A stretch of 64,000 bases of DNA from Aphis gossypii (Eukaryota; Arthropoda; Insecta; Hemiptera; Aphididae), in assembly GCF_020184175.1 (NCBI RefSeq), contig NC_065531.1:75300604-75364603 (forward strand), given 5' to 3'. How positions within the stretch are numbered: position 1 is the first letter of the stretch; the number at the start of each line of letters is the position of its first letter. The translations under genes were made by a program, and so were the position numbers. Below the pieces are notes generated by a model. That model did no database searches and was not told where the DNA came from. It saw nothing but the letters and a program-made list of their open reading frames with translations. Below, in pieces: positions 27,079 through 40,215 of the stretch.

Positions 27079-27292
27079 GATCTTATCACCATTGGTGAAT
27101 TATATTCCTAACAGAAAGTTTAAGTCTTACATGTCAACATTGAAGGAAGTTTCAGACTATCGTTTAGTAAACATGTCCAGTCATCCGTCAACAATAGAAT
27201 GGTTTAAATGGTGCGATGAAAGGTATTATTGTGATGATTATGATGATGATGATGATGACGAAGAAGAAGATACTGACAAAAATTTGATTTAA
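27079..27292 (+). CDS. Candidate terminal exon with acidic tail, protein unknown
   Basis: The acceptor TATTCTAG is followed by an open frame that needs one base from the previous exon. It codes ILSPLVNYIPNRKF and a mixed-composition, aromatic and Cys-containing segment (IEWFKWCDERYYCDDY), then a run of six Asp and Glu residues, and stops at 27292. Its amino-acid make-up is less AT-driven than random frames nearby, which is the reason to list it. There is no in-frame ATG near the 5' end, so it would be a 3' exon. The upstream exon may be 17816-17847, about 9.2 kb away. Unrecognised. Confidence 0.38.
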
Positions 27293-27758
27293 ATATTATT
27301 TTATAGTCGTAAGTATCATTATTATTTTATTTTTAGATATTCACAATTTTAGTACGCACGAATGTTAAATTGTTTTCAAATAAATATCAAAGAAATTATA
27401 ATTAAATTTGTTATGAAACATCAACATATTCCTTATTTATTATTTGGTTATTTTAATTTTAAACTAATATTATAATATTATACAATGCAAAATTTCATAT
27501 TGTTATTCTGAGAATATATTTGATATTAGTTAGGTATACATAATAATATTATTTACTCTTTGTGGTTATGTTTAAATTATTTTCATAAATTATTAAGTGC
27601 ATTATATTTTTAAATGTTTTTATTAGTACATTGTATTTTTTTTACTATTTTCTAACTTTTATTATAATTAGTTCTTAACACCAAATAATATAAAAGTTGG
27701 TCACAAAAACGTTTATTTTTTTTTAAATTCTTCTAAATTTAATAATAATAATGATTAC

Positions 27759-27794
<36 letters not shown>

Positions 27795-30700
27795 TACGTT
27801 ATACATAATTTGAAATAAAAATAGACAAAATTATAATAAAATTATAATAAAAAAAAAACGTACACATTTCATTGACTAATATAATCAGTTTTATAAATGT
27901 AACTAAATATTCAGAACACAAAAATATTCAAAAATACTGAATTTTTTAAATACTTATAATTTTATTAATTGACCCTTATGAAATTAAACTCAAATTTTGA
28001 CATAGTGACTCCAAACTACAGCTGCTAATATTTAACAACTAACAGTTAAAAAGTTGCAACTTACTATTTAATTGACAAAAATAGAAATGTCAAGTAAGTC
28101 CAAATACGTGATCTTTAATTTTTAACAGTGTTATGATTCATCATCACGAGCATTGTAATACTTAAATAAGTATTTAAGATCGCTTAAAAACTAGTATATC
28201 GTAAAAACAACCAACGTACATCTACGTTCAAACACAAATAATATGTTCTTACTTTTATGTTTGATTATATTTGCTCTAATAAATTTGAAAAATGTACCAT
28301 GTTTTGAATATTATGTAAGACGGAAATACTACATACGGATGTAGCGTCCTATTAATTAAAACAATTTTAAATGATTGAAACACTTGAGCTATAATATTTT
28401 TGAAAATATCGTCCAACAATTCAAACATTCAAAGATTATCAAAAATTGTTGGATAAGTCTCATCGAGTTGCATTACAAAGTAAGGATAATATACAGATTC
28501 TGAGGTCCAAATATAAAATTAAAACGGATATTATATTTTTTATGAACGAAATACTAATAAGAATTATACTCTATCGCTCTTATTGTATAATATTCGGTGA
28601 TTATGGTCACATACCTGATTATTTCTTTAATGTGATCAAGGTAAGTCACGGCCTTTTTTAACGGCCTATGTTCACATAATATCTACAGATAAATCGATAC
28701 CCCGTCCACTACTCCAGTAAATGGATTAAGTGGAGAAGTTGACAAAGTCATGCTTATTGTTTAGATAGTTAAAATATTTTGATTTTAGCCATGAAAGCAT
28801 AGGTTGAAATTTGTTTAATGTAAGTTACTAAAAGTTGTTAAAAGGTTGCTTAATCTCGGTAGTTTAGAGTTTCAACATCAAAAATAGGGTGGCTAGTTAT
28901 GTCTTATGTGTTATATTGTTGTTCTAATAATTATGATTAATACGTTCCTATAAAGCAATTTAGAAATACCTCTTTTTCTTGTTAAAATATTTAATTAAAA
29001 ACCAATGTTATGTTACAAGACTTTAATTAAATTTCAGCGAATACATACGTGTTGTACATATCATATTATATTATAATACAATAAAATATAACAATTCTTT
29101 AATATACGTAATTATATTGAGCAAGGAAACCACACCGATCAATAATAATATAGGGATATGTTAAGAGTATAGAGTATTTAAGTTAAACGAAAAGAATACG
29201 ATTTCGAAATATAAGAGTAACTTTACTTTATTATATTATTATAGTTAATATAAATAATAGATAAATAATTGAAAGATCAATTTAACATATAAAAAACTAA
29301 TTATTTCAAAAAATGTTAACGTACCTATATGTTGACCTGTGTTATAACTATTTCTCCTCAAACAATTTTTGTTTTTTGTTTTAATTCAAAAACGAATAAC
29401 CCATGAAATTTTGATATCAATCACTTAGTAATATTATTTTCACTAAGATTTAAAGTTTTAGTAATTTATATTTTACTTTAACTATAATTTAAAGGTACTT
29501 AACAAATCGTTGAGTTTATAATTTAAATTGTATTATATTATCTTCAACACTGTTTTAAGGGGGTTGGAAATAAAGATGCACTGGAGTGTTTTAAGAAAAT
29601 ACATATAACATCAAAAGTGTATTTGTAGATAAGATTCCACCGTAGTAGACACTATTGTACGTTTTGAACAGCCCAAAACAGGTCATGAATACCGTTTCCA
29701 ATGTAAAAATTTATGTGATTAAGCGATAAGAATTTTAAAAACAGATTTAAATTTATTTTTACGTATACTTTATTGACTTAGTCATTTTTTTTTTTTTAAA
29801 TATTAATGGTCAAAAATATTTATAGAGTAATTTAATATTCAATATTTCAAAATGAATTTATACATTTTCAAAATTATATTTAAAGAAATGTTTAATATAA
29901 TACTCGGTGAACATTTTGGTATAATTTGATAAATTTAATGAAAATAAATAAATACAATTAAAATATATTTTGATTATTCATTTGTGGGAAGAACTAATAC
30001 CGCTAAATTTATTAACATTTTTCGTGTCTAAAATCAATCGAAGCAGTTTTTAAATCAGAGTCAGAACAGTGCGTTTACCAACTGTTTACTCCAACCTATT
30101 TTTAATAAAAGACAATTGATATTAAGTTATATTAAATACGTATCGCAATAAATTGTTTTATATATTTAAATTTCAAATCTCACTACAAAGTAACTCCGTG
30201 GTGGTGCCATTTTTTAACGCGATTAAATTATGCCACACCAATTAACTCGACTCGTGAAATTTATTAACTTATTAACTTACTGATTAACAACAACACAGTT
30301 AAATATGAATAATCAAAAGAATATTAACAATATTAGACGTATCGCTAATTCAAATTTAAATCCATCAATGACTAAAACTATATCCTAAAATCTCAACAAA
30401 TATTATAATACGTATCCAAACTGTCCTATATCTGAATCTTTGTCTTCCCAAAATTTTTTAAAATCAAGTTTTATACAAATATAAGTATCAAACAAATTAC
30501 GTTTCATAATTTTGGTCATGTCCTATAAATAAAAAAGAAACAGGATAGGTCTCAAATAAAATAATCATATCAATGTACTTCTTTTGATAATGCTCATTTT
30601 ATTTTTAGTTTTATTAAAAGAAAGGTATTTTGATTATTGTTGAACTTTTTTGATGAATTAATAAAAGTTACTATCACAGTAACACCACAAAATCTCATGA

Positions 30701-31197
30701 AAATATAAAAAATTATTTATCACAATTCTTACCATCTTAGTATCATCATAGTACTCATTGCGGTACCTACCTACTAGGAAATGTACTTTTATAAAATTCG
30801 TATAATACTTCATTTTACGCTAAAATATGGTTATATTTGTTCTAAATATTTAAATTCAGATAAATCAATTTATATTTTAAGCTTTTTAATATAAATTAAA
30901 ACAAAGAAAGCTTCACATTGTATGCACGGTTGTTACAAAATTTACGGTACCTACCAAGGAATATAATGTTAACGACCGTAACAGTTTTTAATGAGCACGA
31001 ATTCTATAAATTCTATGTACCTCGTATAAGACCATCCACTTTATCCATACTATCAAGTATTAGCAAAGTATAAAGTATGAACATTATATGGTAGCCGGTA
31101 GATACTATTTATACTTGTATCAATGGTACAATTTATTATTAGTAATATTAAAATAAACAATAGCAAAATTTACTGAACAGATTAACGGCTGAACAAA
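27293..31197. other. AT-rich noncoding DNA
   Basis: Contains the (ATT)n tract at 27.76 kb and an A/C-biased patch at about 30180-30480 that may be a decayed retroelement 5' part. There is a good donor, AAG|GTAAGT at 28639/28640, but no convincing exon in front of it. Confidence 0.4.
27759..27791. repeat. (ATT)n microsatellite
   Basis: About eleven consecutive ATT units. Without LINE-like sequence beside it, I treat it as a simple repeat. Confidence 0.9.
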
Positions 31198-31345
31198 AAT
31201 AATAATAATAATGTCTTTATTTTGCAACATAATATATAATACATCATATACATAACATAAGGCTACTTTACAAAAAAACTCAACCAAAAAGCAAAGCTTA
31301 TATAACCGGTTGGGCTGATCTCAATATCCAGCTAGGAATATCATA
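31198..31345 (-). mobile_element. LINE-like 3' end with (ATT)n tail
   Basis: Read on the minus strand the segment runs through ATATTGAGATCAGCCCAACC, TTTTTGGTTGAG and TTGCAAAATAAAGACATT into an (ATT)n repeat at about 31198-31214. This is the usual layout of a non-LTR retrotransposon 3' terminus: unique 3' UTR, AATAAA-like motif, then a short simple-repeat tail. No coding part remains. Confidence 0.6.
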
Positions 31346-34201
31346 ACAATAATTAAAATAATCAAAATGCATAAAATAGTTTTTGAAAATACTTATTTAA
31401 AATTATTAATTAGTGAAATATCAGACAATTCTCGTTCAGGTTATAATAATATAATAAAATTCCATAGTAGTACAAAATAAAGTATGTACTTATATTATTC
31501 GGTATGATGACGGTGTGTGACATCAATGTAATGTTTTTTTTCTTTTCGTGAAGTGAAGTAGACATCCACTACATTTAATAATTTTACATATTTTAATCCT
31601 TTATCATAATGATTGATAAAAATGTTATCATAATTATTTATAAATATATGTTTTACGTTTTTATCTATGATTTTCAATTTATACAAAAACCAAATTGACC
31701 AAAGTACTCAAAAAATACCGCGGTATTAAGGATAAGTTATAAAGTTACACTGTAACTTTTAAATTTATTTCAGATAAATGTAAAAAAATGTAACAACTTC
31801 AATTTATTTACTAGTAGTTTTTTTTTCATGAATGAATTTAACTAAGCGTTTATATGAATATTATATAGGTACACATTTATTAGTTCTTGAATAAAACATA
31901 GTTTTTATGTTTTCGTTACTTTTCTTAGACGCAGTTGACGATCACATTTAAATATTTATTTTTTTTAAGTACAATCAAATTTATAGCAATTTGTATAATA
32001 TAATACACTTTAAAAAGTAATAACTTTGAATGGTAGTTATACTTCATTAATTATTTATGTTTATAAAAAAACTACAAAATATGCATTTTATCGAATACAA
32101 TTTTTATAAAGTTGGTATGATAATATAATGATATTTATTATAATAATTGTATATTAATTGATATTAAAAACTAATAAAAAACATACAATTATAATTTAAA
32201 AATCACACCTACTGTTTCTAGTTAGTTTTATTTCAAACAAAAATCTAAAGCTATACATTTCAATATTTGAGATCATAATGGATTTTTATTTAAAAAAAAT
32301 ATCGGTAAAGGAGTGGTAAAATAATGTAATTACCAAACATTATTTATACGAAGAAAATACTATAAATAATAATATTTAGAACTTATTTTATTTTTGTATT
32401 AATTATTAATTAGTGTTTTAATTTACTTTTAAAAATATACGTTGTAAATACTTTGCACAACATTTGATATAAATGCATATTAAATATGCACAAGTAGCCT
32501 TCAATGTTATAAGAAACTAATTAATAGAAAATAATATGGTGAAGAATTTTAATATTGTACAGCTTTATCAAAACTTTTTTATAATAAAGACTTATATTTT
32601 ATTTAGAAGCGAAATCTTCATACATAAATTTCTTTAAAATAAACGAAATACATATCAATACTATTGAAAACTAATATTAAGTAGGTATAATAAGTGTGTC
32701 GATTTACATGAAAAATCTCTGTTATTCTGTTATTTATAATTTCAAATTTTACTGATGTTTTTGATTTATTTCATAATATAATACTCATTTTCTTCTTTCA
32801 AATATAAACGATAAGTTACTGTTACCTGAGGAATGAACAACCGATTCCCATTCAAATTAACGTTTATAATTTATTTAGGAGTCAATAATACTGTCATTAA
32901 TTCTATAATGATTAAGTTTTGTACCATTGTAAAGCTCTTATTTAATTTGTAGCTTTCTTGAAAGCATTATTATTGTGTTTTCTTTCAGTGTTAAATTATG
33001 TGGTAGTAAGCCTGGAGTAATATAATTATGAACTATGTGCTAAAATGTTTTATTTTTTCTTCGTTGTCTGTTTTAATAGTATATACACTATAATACGTTT
33101 TTGCTTCATCTTAAAGTAATTCGACAATGCTGTCATTTAAAAAATAGCAATAATTAAACGTGGACAAATAAAACCTTCGTGAAACTTCTTGTGAGTTTTT
33201 TTAAAAGTAATTCAAAATCAAGTAATCTCAGATATTATGTTTTCAACTATACACTTCATGGTACTATAACTGCATAATTTTAAAACTTTTCAGACTTTTC
33301 CAGAGTACCTACTATCACTGTAGCTAATCACAACACAATAAATGTTAACCTGTTGGCAGTATGCATAATTGACAGTTTGTATACATTGTCGACAATCTCA
33401 GTCATATAATATTATATATTGCATAAATGCATCCATATTTCGTACATTTAAGTGCATATATTTGCATATATTTTTAATAATAATATACTCGTGGTAACGG
33501 AATATTTGAAGCCACGTGAATAATATATTTAAATTACTGTTAAAAACTTATTTAAATCATTATAACATTCGTACAGGTAACTATAAAATTCCATAAAAAT
33601 ATTATAACAATTAATAGTAGATTAAAACATGTATATATATAATAATAATAGTTATATATTATTCTATAACATGATCATAGATTGTAACGCATTACGTGTG
33701 TAGCTTTTATGAATTTATAAATAATCATCTATAGTTGTATTATATTATTACATAGTAATTATTCACGATATTTATGATTTTTTTATGCTTTTCTCAAAAA
33801 CAGCAATGGAAGATTTAAAATAATTAACGTCAAAATAACGTTATTCGTATTTAAACACATCGAAGTAGTGATTACTAACGTTCAAACGATTTAAAGTACG
33901 TTTAACATATTATTACACATTTTTAGGTGTCAATAGTTGAAGAGAAAAAACACGCTTCACCGAACATGACCGTTATAATCTAATAATGCCTTGCATCGGG
34001 TCATTGTAACGAATATAATATTAAATTATTATTGACGTACGATCCGATGCCATCGTATTAACATGGTAAATAATAGATAAGATATACGGAAAGTCGGAAA
34101 TAATCTCTCTCAGGTGCACGTGTCATTGATCGTCCAAAATATTAATAATCGATTATTCAAATACTTGACCGTGTGAAAATATAAAATATAGCGACCGAAC
34201 G

Positions 34202-34220
34202 AAGCTCTCGTAGAGAGCTT
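34202..34220. repeat. Perfect 8-bp hairpin AAGCTCTC-GTA-GAGAGCTT
   Basis: Perfect arms with a 3-base loop, inside a slightly GC-richer stretch (33.9-34.3 kb). It is short, so only a minor feature. Confidence 0.6.
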
Positions 34221-34624
34221 ATATTAATACTTTATTGTTATTTATATTTATTATAATATAGATCCAGAAAACGAACGCATGTCTACGGGTGAGTGAAAAT
34301 AAATGACACCGATCATTATGGAGACTATAGTGGCGATACGGCGACTACAGGTTTCAATGTTAATAATTAATATTAATTTTAACAAAATGATAACAACTGT
34401 ATACTCAGATGTTTCGTCACGTAATATAATATCGTAATAACTTTTAATAATTTATTATATACGTATTACTCCGTTACTATTATCAGCCGATCGATGCTGG
34501 TATTAAATATATACGTTTTATCATACGTATAATATAAATAATATACGAATGAAATAACATTGAATTATGATAATAAAATATAAGTACGAGTAGATATACA
34601 GAATACTTATTTTAACAGTTAAAG

Positions 34625-35440
34625 TAAACAATTATTAGGTATTTTAAAAATTATAAAGGTAAAAAGCAAGAATTTTCTATAAGTATTCAAAAAAGTCGGG
34701 AAAAACAAAAAAAAAGTGAAGGAAAACGGGAATTTTTAAGCAAAACTAGTTTTCGAAAAATCGATTTTTTAAGTTTTTTTTTTTTTTTTTGAAATTTTTG
34801 GAACCCAAAAACACTTGAAAATTCAATACAAGGTTTCTTATAAGTCATATTTATTTTATTGTAGTTAAAAAAAAATTAAAAATTGTTTGTAACATTTTTT
34901 TTTATAAGCATTTAAAGTTTACATTTTTACAAAATATGTCAAAATCGCAAAAATTTGCAATTTTGTTGTTAAAAATTCATAAAATGTTTTGTATATACAT
35001 CTAAAGTTAAAAAAAAATCAACATTAAGTTTTCTAAAAGTTTTCCTTTAAATAGAATTAGAGAAAACTCGAAGCGTCGTTATAGGAAAAAATGTAATGAG
35101 TGTCTGAATTTTAAATTTTTACGAAATTTCATAACGATAACGATTTATCCTTATAATATTTATTATTATTCAAAAAGTATAAGTCATCCTGTCATAGATA
35201 CTTGAAAATTTCATTTAATTTTCAAAATATGTATTTCGCTTATTTTAAAGCTATTTATAGGCATTTGAAATATTTGTTTTTGTTTAGTTTAGTTTTTTTT
35301 ATAAATTTCGATAAAAATGTATTTCTAAAATTAAAATATATTTTATAACAAAAACGTGTTGTATAATGATGATTTTTTTAAAAGACAGTTTGAAATGCTA
35401 ATGAGTTCTTACACTAAAACAGAAGTATTGTTGCTTCTCA
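34625..35440. repeat. Dispersed aphid-type A/T-tract repeat
   Basis: A dense run of AAAATTT/TTTTTAAA tracts with embedded words such as TCAAAATCGCAAAAATTTGC, AACTCGAAGCGTCGTTATAG and AAAGCTATTTATAGGCATTT. Its texture differs from the flanks and I recall similar blocks as an abundant unclassified aphid repeat. A shorter relative seems to lie at 2040-2530. Confidence 0.5.
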
Positions 35441-37059
35441 TTTGTAGACGTCATAAAAACAGTGGTAATAATAAACAGCATATATTATAGCATATATATT
35501 ATAATATCTAAAACATGTTTCAGTGCTATCCGATTATTATGTATTTAAATACGGTGTACCTCTACCAATATTCTGTTTTTTATTACAATACATTTTGTAG
35601 GTAAAAAAATGTACGTTTGCTATAAAAAATAAATAATTTTCTTACAATTTTTACAAGTTCTAAAACTTGTAAAATATCCTAAAAAATTAAATATATTAAA
35701 AAATGAAAAATAAAATTATTATTGAAATTGCCAGTATAACATCTTAAACACATATTCCATTACTTTTAACAACCAGAAATGGTTCGATGTTGTAACTCAA
35801 CCGTAGTACTAAATTGTAACTAATTTACTCCTAATATAAAATCCAATTTTTATATTTACAAAGCGTTCAACCGATCCCACATCAATCGAATTAATCTAGT
35901 TTAAAAGTTTAATACAGCAATGATCTGATGTTATATTTTTGAACTTTGTAAATTTGTAATACAGATTGAGGAATGAGGGGACAAATCTACATATATAATA
36001 AATAATAATAATGAAAATATAATATACCAAACGTGGTTGACATGGACGTCTATTATTATTATGATATATACATATTACATATTATAATAGATAATATATT
36101 ACTATGTGCGTATAATATGTATAGGTACGCAAAATACGTAACTTGCTAGTGATTTATAGTCATATAAATAGTAATAATCTCGATTTAACCACTATAATAT
36201 ATAATATATATATTCATTATATTAATTATTATTGTTATTGATGAATGATGATGTTAGTTAGATTATATTATGCGTGCCAAGTGTTTGATTTTATAATTTA
36301 TTTACATTTCGATTTACGTCACATTTACATATTATATTTATTTAGTTGTTTTTGATGAATTTCTAAAAAAAATAGAACGTAACATTATGTTTATTAAAAT
36401 AACTCTAATGTTTTAAAGTTGATCGTTGAAAATTATAATTCACCTAATGGCTGAGATAATTTAATTTTTTTAAATTTGTCTTTAATCAAACATGCGATTT
36501 ATTATTTTATTCCTAAGTAGTTTGATTTTTTTTTTCTTTTTAGTTTGAATGAATCAAAAGGTTTTATTGTCCCTTTATATTATAAACGCAGATATATAAG
36601 TATAAAAATATAAATTGACTGAATAACGTGGATGGAAAAAAAACTTACACAATTGTCTAAACCTTTTTTTTATGAATGATTCATGTTACATGATGTACTT
36701 CAGATCGATTAATTTAATACAATTGTATTATCAATGGATAATTTTCGCATCATGTCATTCGTATTATACGTTTAATACCTACTTTCATTTAAGTCATCAA
36801 ATTTACTTACTGAAATATAATTGTACAGAGTTATTGAATTTTCTTTGTTTTAAGTAGGTACAAATAAATAAATTCCGTAGTAGTGACGATGTATTCTTAG
36901 TATAAAATATATAGCCATTGTCGTTTCTAATAATAATACTGATTATATCTATATATAGGTATAAGTAAGGACATATTATTATAATATTCATATTAAATAT
37001 TATATTATACTTATAGTGCAAGCAACTACAATGTGCACATTAAATTAAATATCGTTGGC

Positions 37060-37083
37060 CGTAAATCAAAGAACGGATTTACG
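37060..37083. repeat. Perfect 8-bp inverted repeat CGTAAATC...GATTTACG
   Basis: Arms separated by 8 bases; the flanks GGC and GGC are not paired. A minor structure with no assigned role. Confidence 0.55.
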
Positions 37084-40059
37084 AGAAGGCTGACAAAGCC
37101 TCTATGTGTAAGGCACCTATATATAATATATACATATACCTATATAGAAACAAAATTAGATGTGTATTATTATATTATGCAACTATAATGATATAAGGGC
37201 ACGCTAGGGTGCATCTCTGTGAGGTAAATTTATTTTATTTTTTAAAAACAATGACTATCACATAAATTTGTATACGAAGTATCATTATTACATTATTTTT
37301 TTAAAAAAGAAATGTTCCTCGTCTATATAATATTTCAACTAGTGAATATACCTTTAAACTTAAAAGTACACATATAGTGTAATGTTAAATCTTATGGGTT
37401 TTAATTAAAAATAACACAACTAGCATTGTAATATAAACCTATATAGGTATATAATACGTATTTTGTTAATATACCGTACCAATATAAAATCGTAAATTCG
37501 TAATTTCGGTCGACTGCACCAACAATGTGTAATGTTAACCTTAATACTGATACGGGTTGTGCAGCTAAGTAAACATTAATAAACTGACCATGTATGTAAG
37601 TATAATAATGTTGTATAGTATCGTTTTTACGATCTTTGTACGACCTGACGACCTGTAGTCTTATTATTTCTATAGATACCACAACTTTCACACTCAACCT
37701 CTGCTATCAAGTCTTCATTAACCTCAGGTGTATGTTAACATGCGTTTATACTTAAAAAATAAAATAAATATTCAGAAAAATAAAAACTTTTGAAATATCC
37801 TGTAAATATTGTTCATCTTTAATCATCGAAGCTCGTCTGCCACCTAATCTTCTCAAATGAAAAGGCTTCTATTTCCAGAATGGTTAGGAATCTGTAGTCT
37901 GTGTTCACAGAAGTGCTATAACTATAATAGCATAATATTTCATAAAACAAAACTGGTAGATAGATTCTACAAAGCGAAATTTGGAATTACTTTGAACACA
38001 GTAGTAAGCAAGTCGCGTTCTCGGGATAAACAGTAATAAAGTATGTTGTGTTTAATTTGTATGCAATACGACGGAACCAACGGCCATAAAAATTTTTTTA
38101 TCATTTTGATCCTAAACATAAATTATTGTTACTATTATTATTATTATTGTTATTATTATTTTAACAGTGGTTAATTCGTTTGTACATCCTGTATTTACCT
38201 ATGACCTTAATTGCATCGGTGAAAATATACGTTTTTAAAATTTAAGAAATGTTATAATAATAAATTGTATTGTTTGATATAAAATTAATATTTCATCCGG
38301 TTTCCGCTTTATACTATGTAACGCACTAACACCTCTCATTGTGTGTAAAATTTTTTTCGACATAAAACGCCAATAAATATACAATGATTTTTGCATAGTT
38401 ACTCATGTCTTCTGTTTTGCTTCCACGCCTAACAATGGCGAGTATGATATGCACGCACATGATAAAACATACATAAGATTTTCGATTAAGATTAACCGCT
38501 TTTAAAATGTACATTTATTATAAATACCAATATTACGCTTCGAATCGTTAAATTGTTTTTTTTCGTTTTATGTACGGTTGTTGATTTTATTGTTTTATAA
38601 ACCGATAATCACATTGGATATACAGAATTTCTCAATAAAACATGAAATTTACACAAAAAAAAACAATGCAATGAAAAAAAAAAGATGAATATAATATAAT
38701 ACTGTAAAAAGAGACTTCACTCATCCATCTACTGGAAACTGTCTTGAGTTCAGAAATATTTAAAAAATTAAATCTACAATAAAACCATTTGATTACTGTA
38801 CTTACATTTGACTTTGTAAAATGTAAATAAAATGTACCTCTTAAGTTTAAATCAATACTACACACCATTTGTTTTGAATTTGATTTTTGGTATGTGTGAA
38901 TAATTCATTATAAAATTCACGTTTTGACTAAATTTTTTAATATCCTTAATCCTCATACATACTTCATAAATAGTATTGACATTACATTTTTATATTAAAC
39001 ATAATTATAATAGAGTTTATTTGGTTTATTTATTTTGTGTTATTTTAATGTATACATTAAGGTTTATGTATTATAAATTTATAAACTTTAGTTAACACAT
39101 TTGTAGAAATGTAGTTAATTCAATTGTATTACTTTAACGATAAATATGTTTAACATCCATATATTGAATTTGTCTAATTTGTATTATTTAACCATAATAA
39201 TATTTGTTATGTTAATTTTTTTAAATAAATAAATTAATAAAGTTTTATATAATTCATTAAATTTTAAAAGTTTATATACGAAATGATTCCTTTCATTATG
39301 TATCTTACTATACTTACGTGTATAAACAAATACACTTTCATTTCATTATTTTTCATTATTTATCACTATTGTTTTTATTTATATCTTTATTTTTTATTTA
39401 AATTATCAATTTTCATCATCAATAAACTACTAATTTGTATTTATTATTTGAAATTGTGTGCATTGTTTATCAAATAACTTGAGGTATAATACTAGAAAGT
39501 CGAAAGTCGATTAAAATTCTGATTGGATATTTCAATGTTAACATAAAAAAAAATCTCAACATTATTGTAGAACATTATCATTTTATAAACAATGCGTTGT
39601 TAAATATCGGAAGATGAAACTTTAAAAACAATTGTTTATTGTTTCGTGAATATATTTTTTTATATAAAGTTATTATTTATAAATATTCCTTACACTTATA
39701 ATAAAATATAATATAAAATATTTGATGTATGAATTTACAATAGCATTGCAAATATAAGAATTAGAAACCTGTTAAAAAATTACAACGTTTTCAATATAAG
39801 CATATTGTCTTACTTACGAACAATGATTAAATATTTTGAAAAAATCATTTCAGGAAAAGTTTATGCATAACAAAAAAAAAAAATAATACTTGTTACAAAG
39901 TCAATAATATTTTATTAATAAATGATTGTACATTGGAATTTATTAGAAGTATTTTTTATGGTTTTTTTAAGTACAAGGTCTTTAAACGAAAACATGAGAA
40001 CCCTATCTTTAAATTTATAGTTAGATAAAATAAATTAGAAGAAAAATATAATTTGAACA

Positions 40060-40215
40060 TGGCCACGAGGACAAGACAAAGCGAGTGTTGTATGCGTACG
40101 GATTTAATCTGCTCGGACAAACTTTGGCCCGGACAATCATAGATCCGATGAGTATTGGAATGCAAAGCCCCGTGGGCCATTTCCTTAAAACAATACACGC
40201 AAATAACTGCGGTTA
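40060..40215. repeat. GC-normal block, possible multicopy element fragment
   Basis: About 150 bases of balanced composition with sharp edges (ATGGCCACGAGGACAAGACA to CCCCGTGGGCCATTTCC). The two ends share an imperfect inverted motif, ATGGCC(C)ACG(A/G)GG. A minus-strand frame (40198-40039) reads through it but shows no domain. I have an impression of similar sequence being common in aphid DNA, which I cannot verify here. Confidence 0.35.

Larger units (their letters stand above)
31346..40059. other. AT-rich noncoding DNA
   Basis: Apart from the repeat at 34.6 kb and small hairpins, nothing is recognised. Slightly GC-richer patches occur at 33.9-34.3, 37.5-38.1 and 38.3-38.5 kb without coding frames. 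Confidence 0.45.

Noticed and set aside
28498..28639. Exon-like stretch between TATACAG and AAG|GTAAGT
   Set aside because: The donor is excellent but the peptide is Ile/Tyr/Phe-rich in line with base composition, and no partner exon was found.
37401..37697. 98-codon minus-strand frame
   Set aside because: The longest frame in a long non-coding region, but its composition follows the local base content and it shows no motif or signal peptide.
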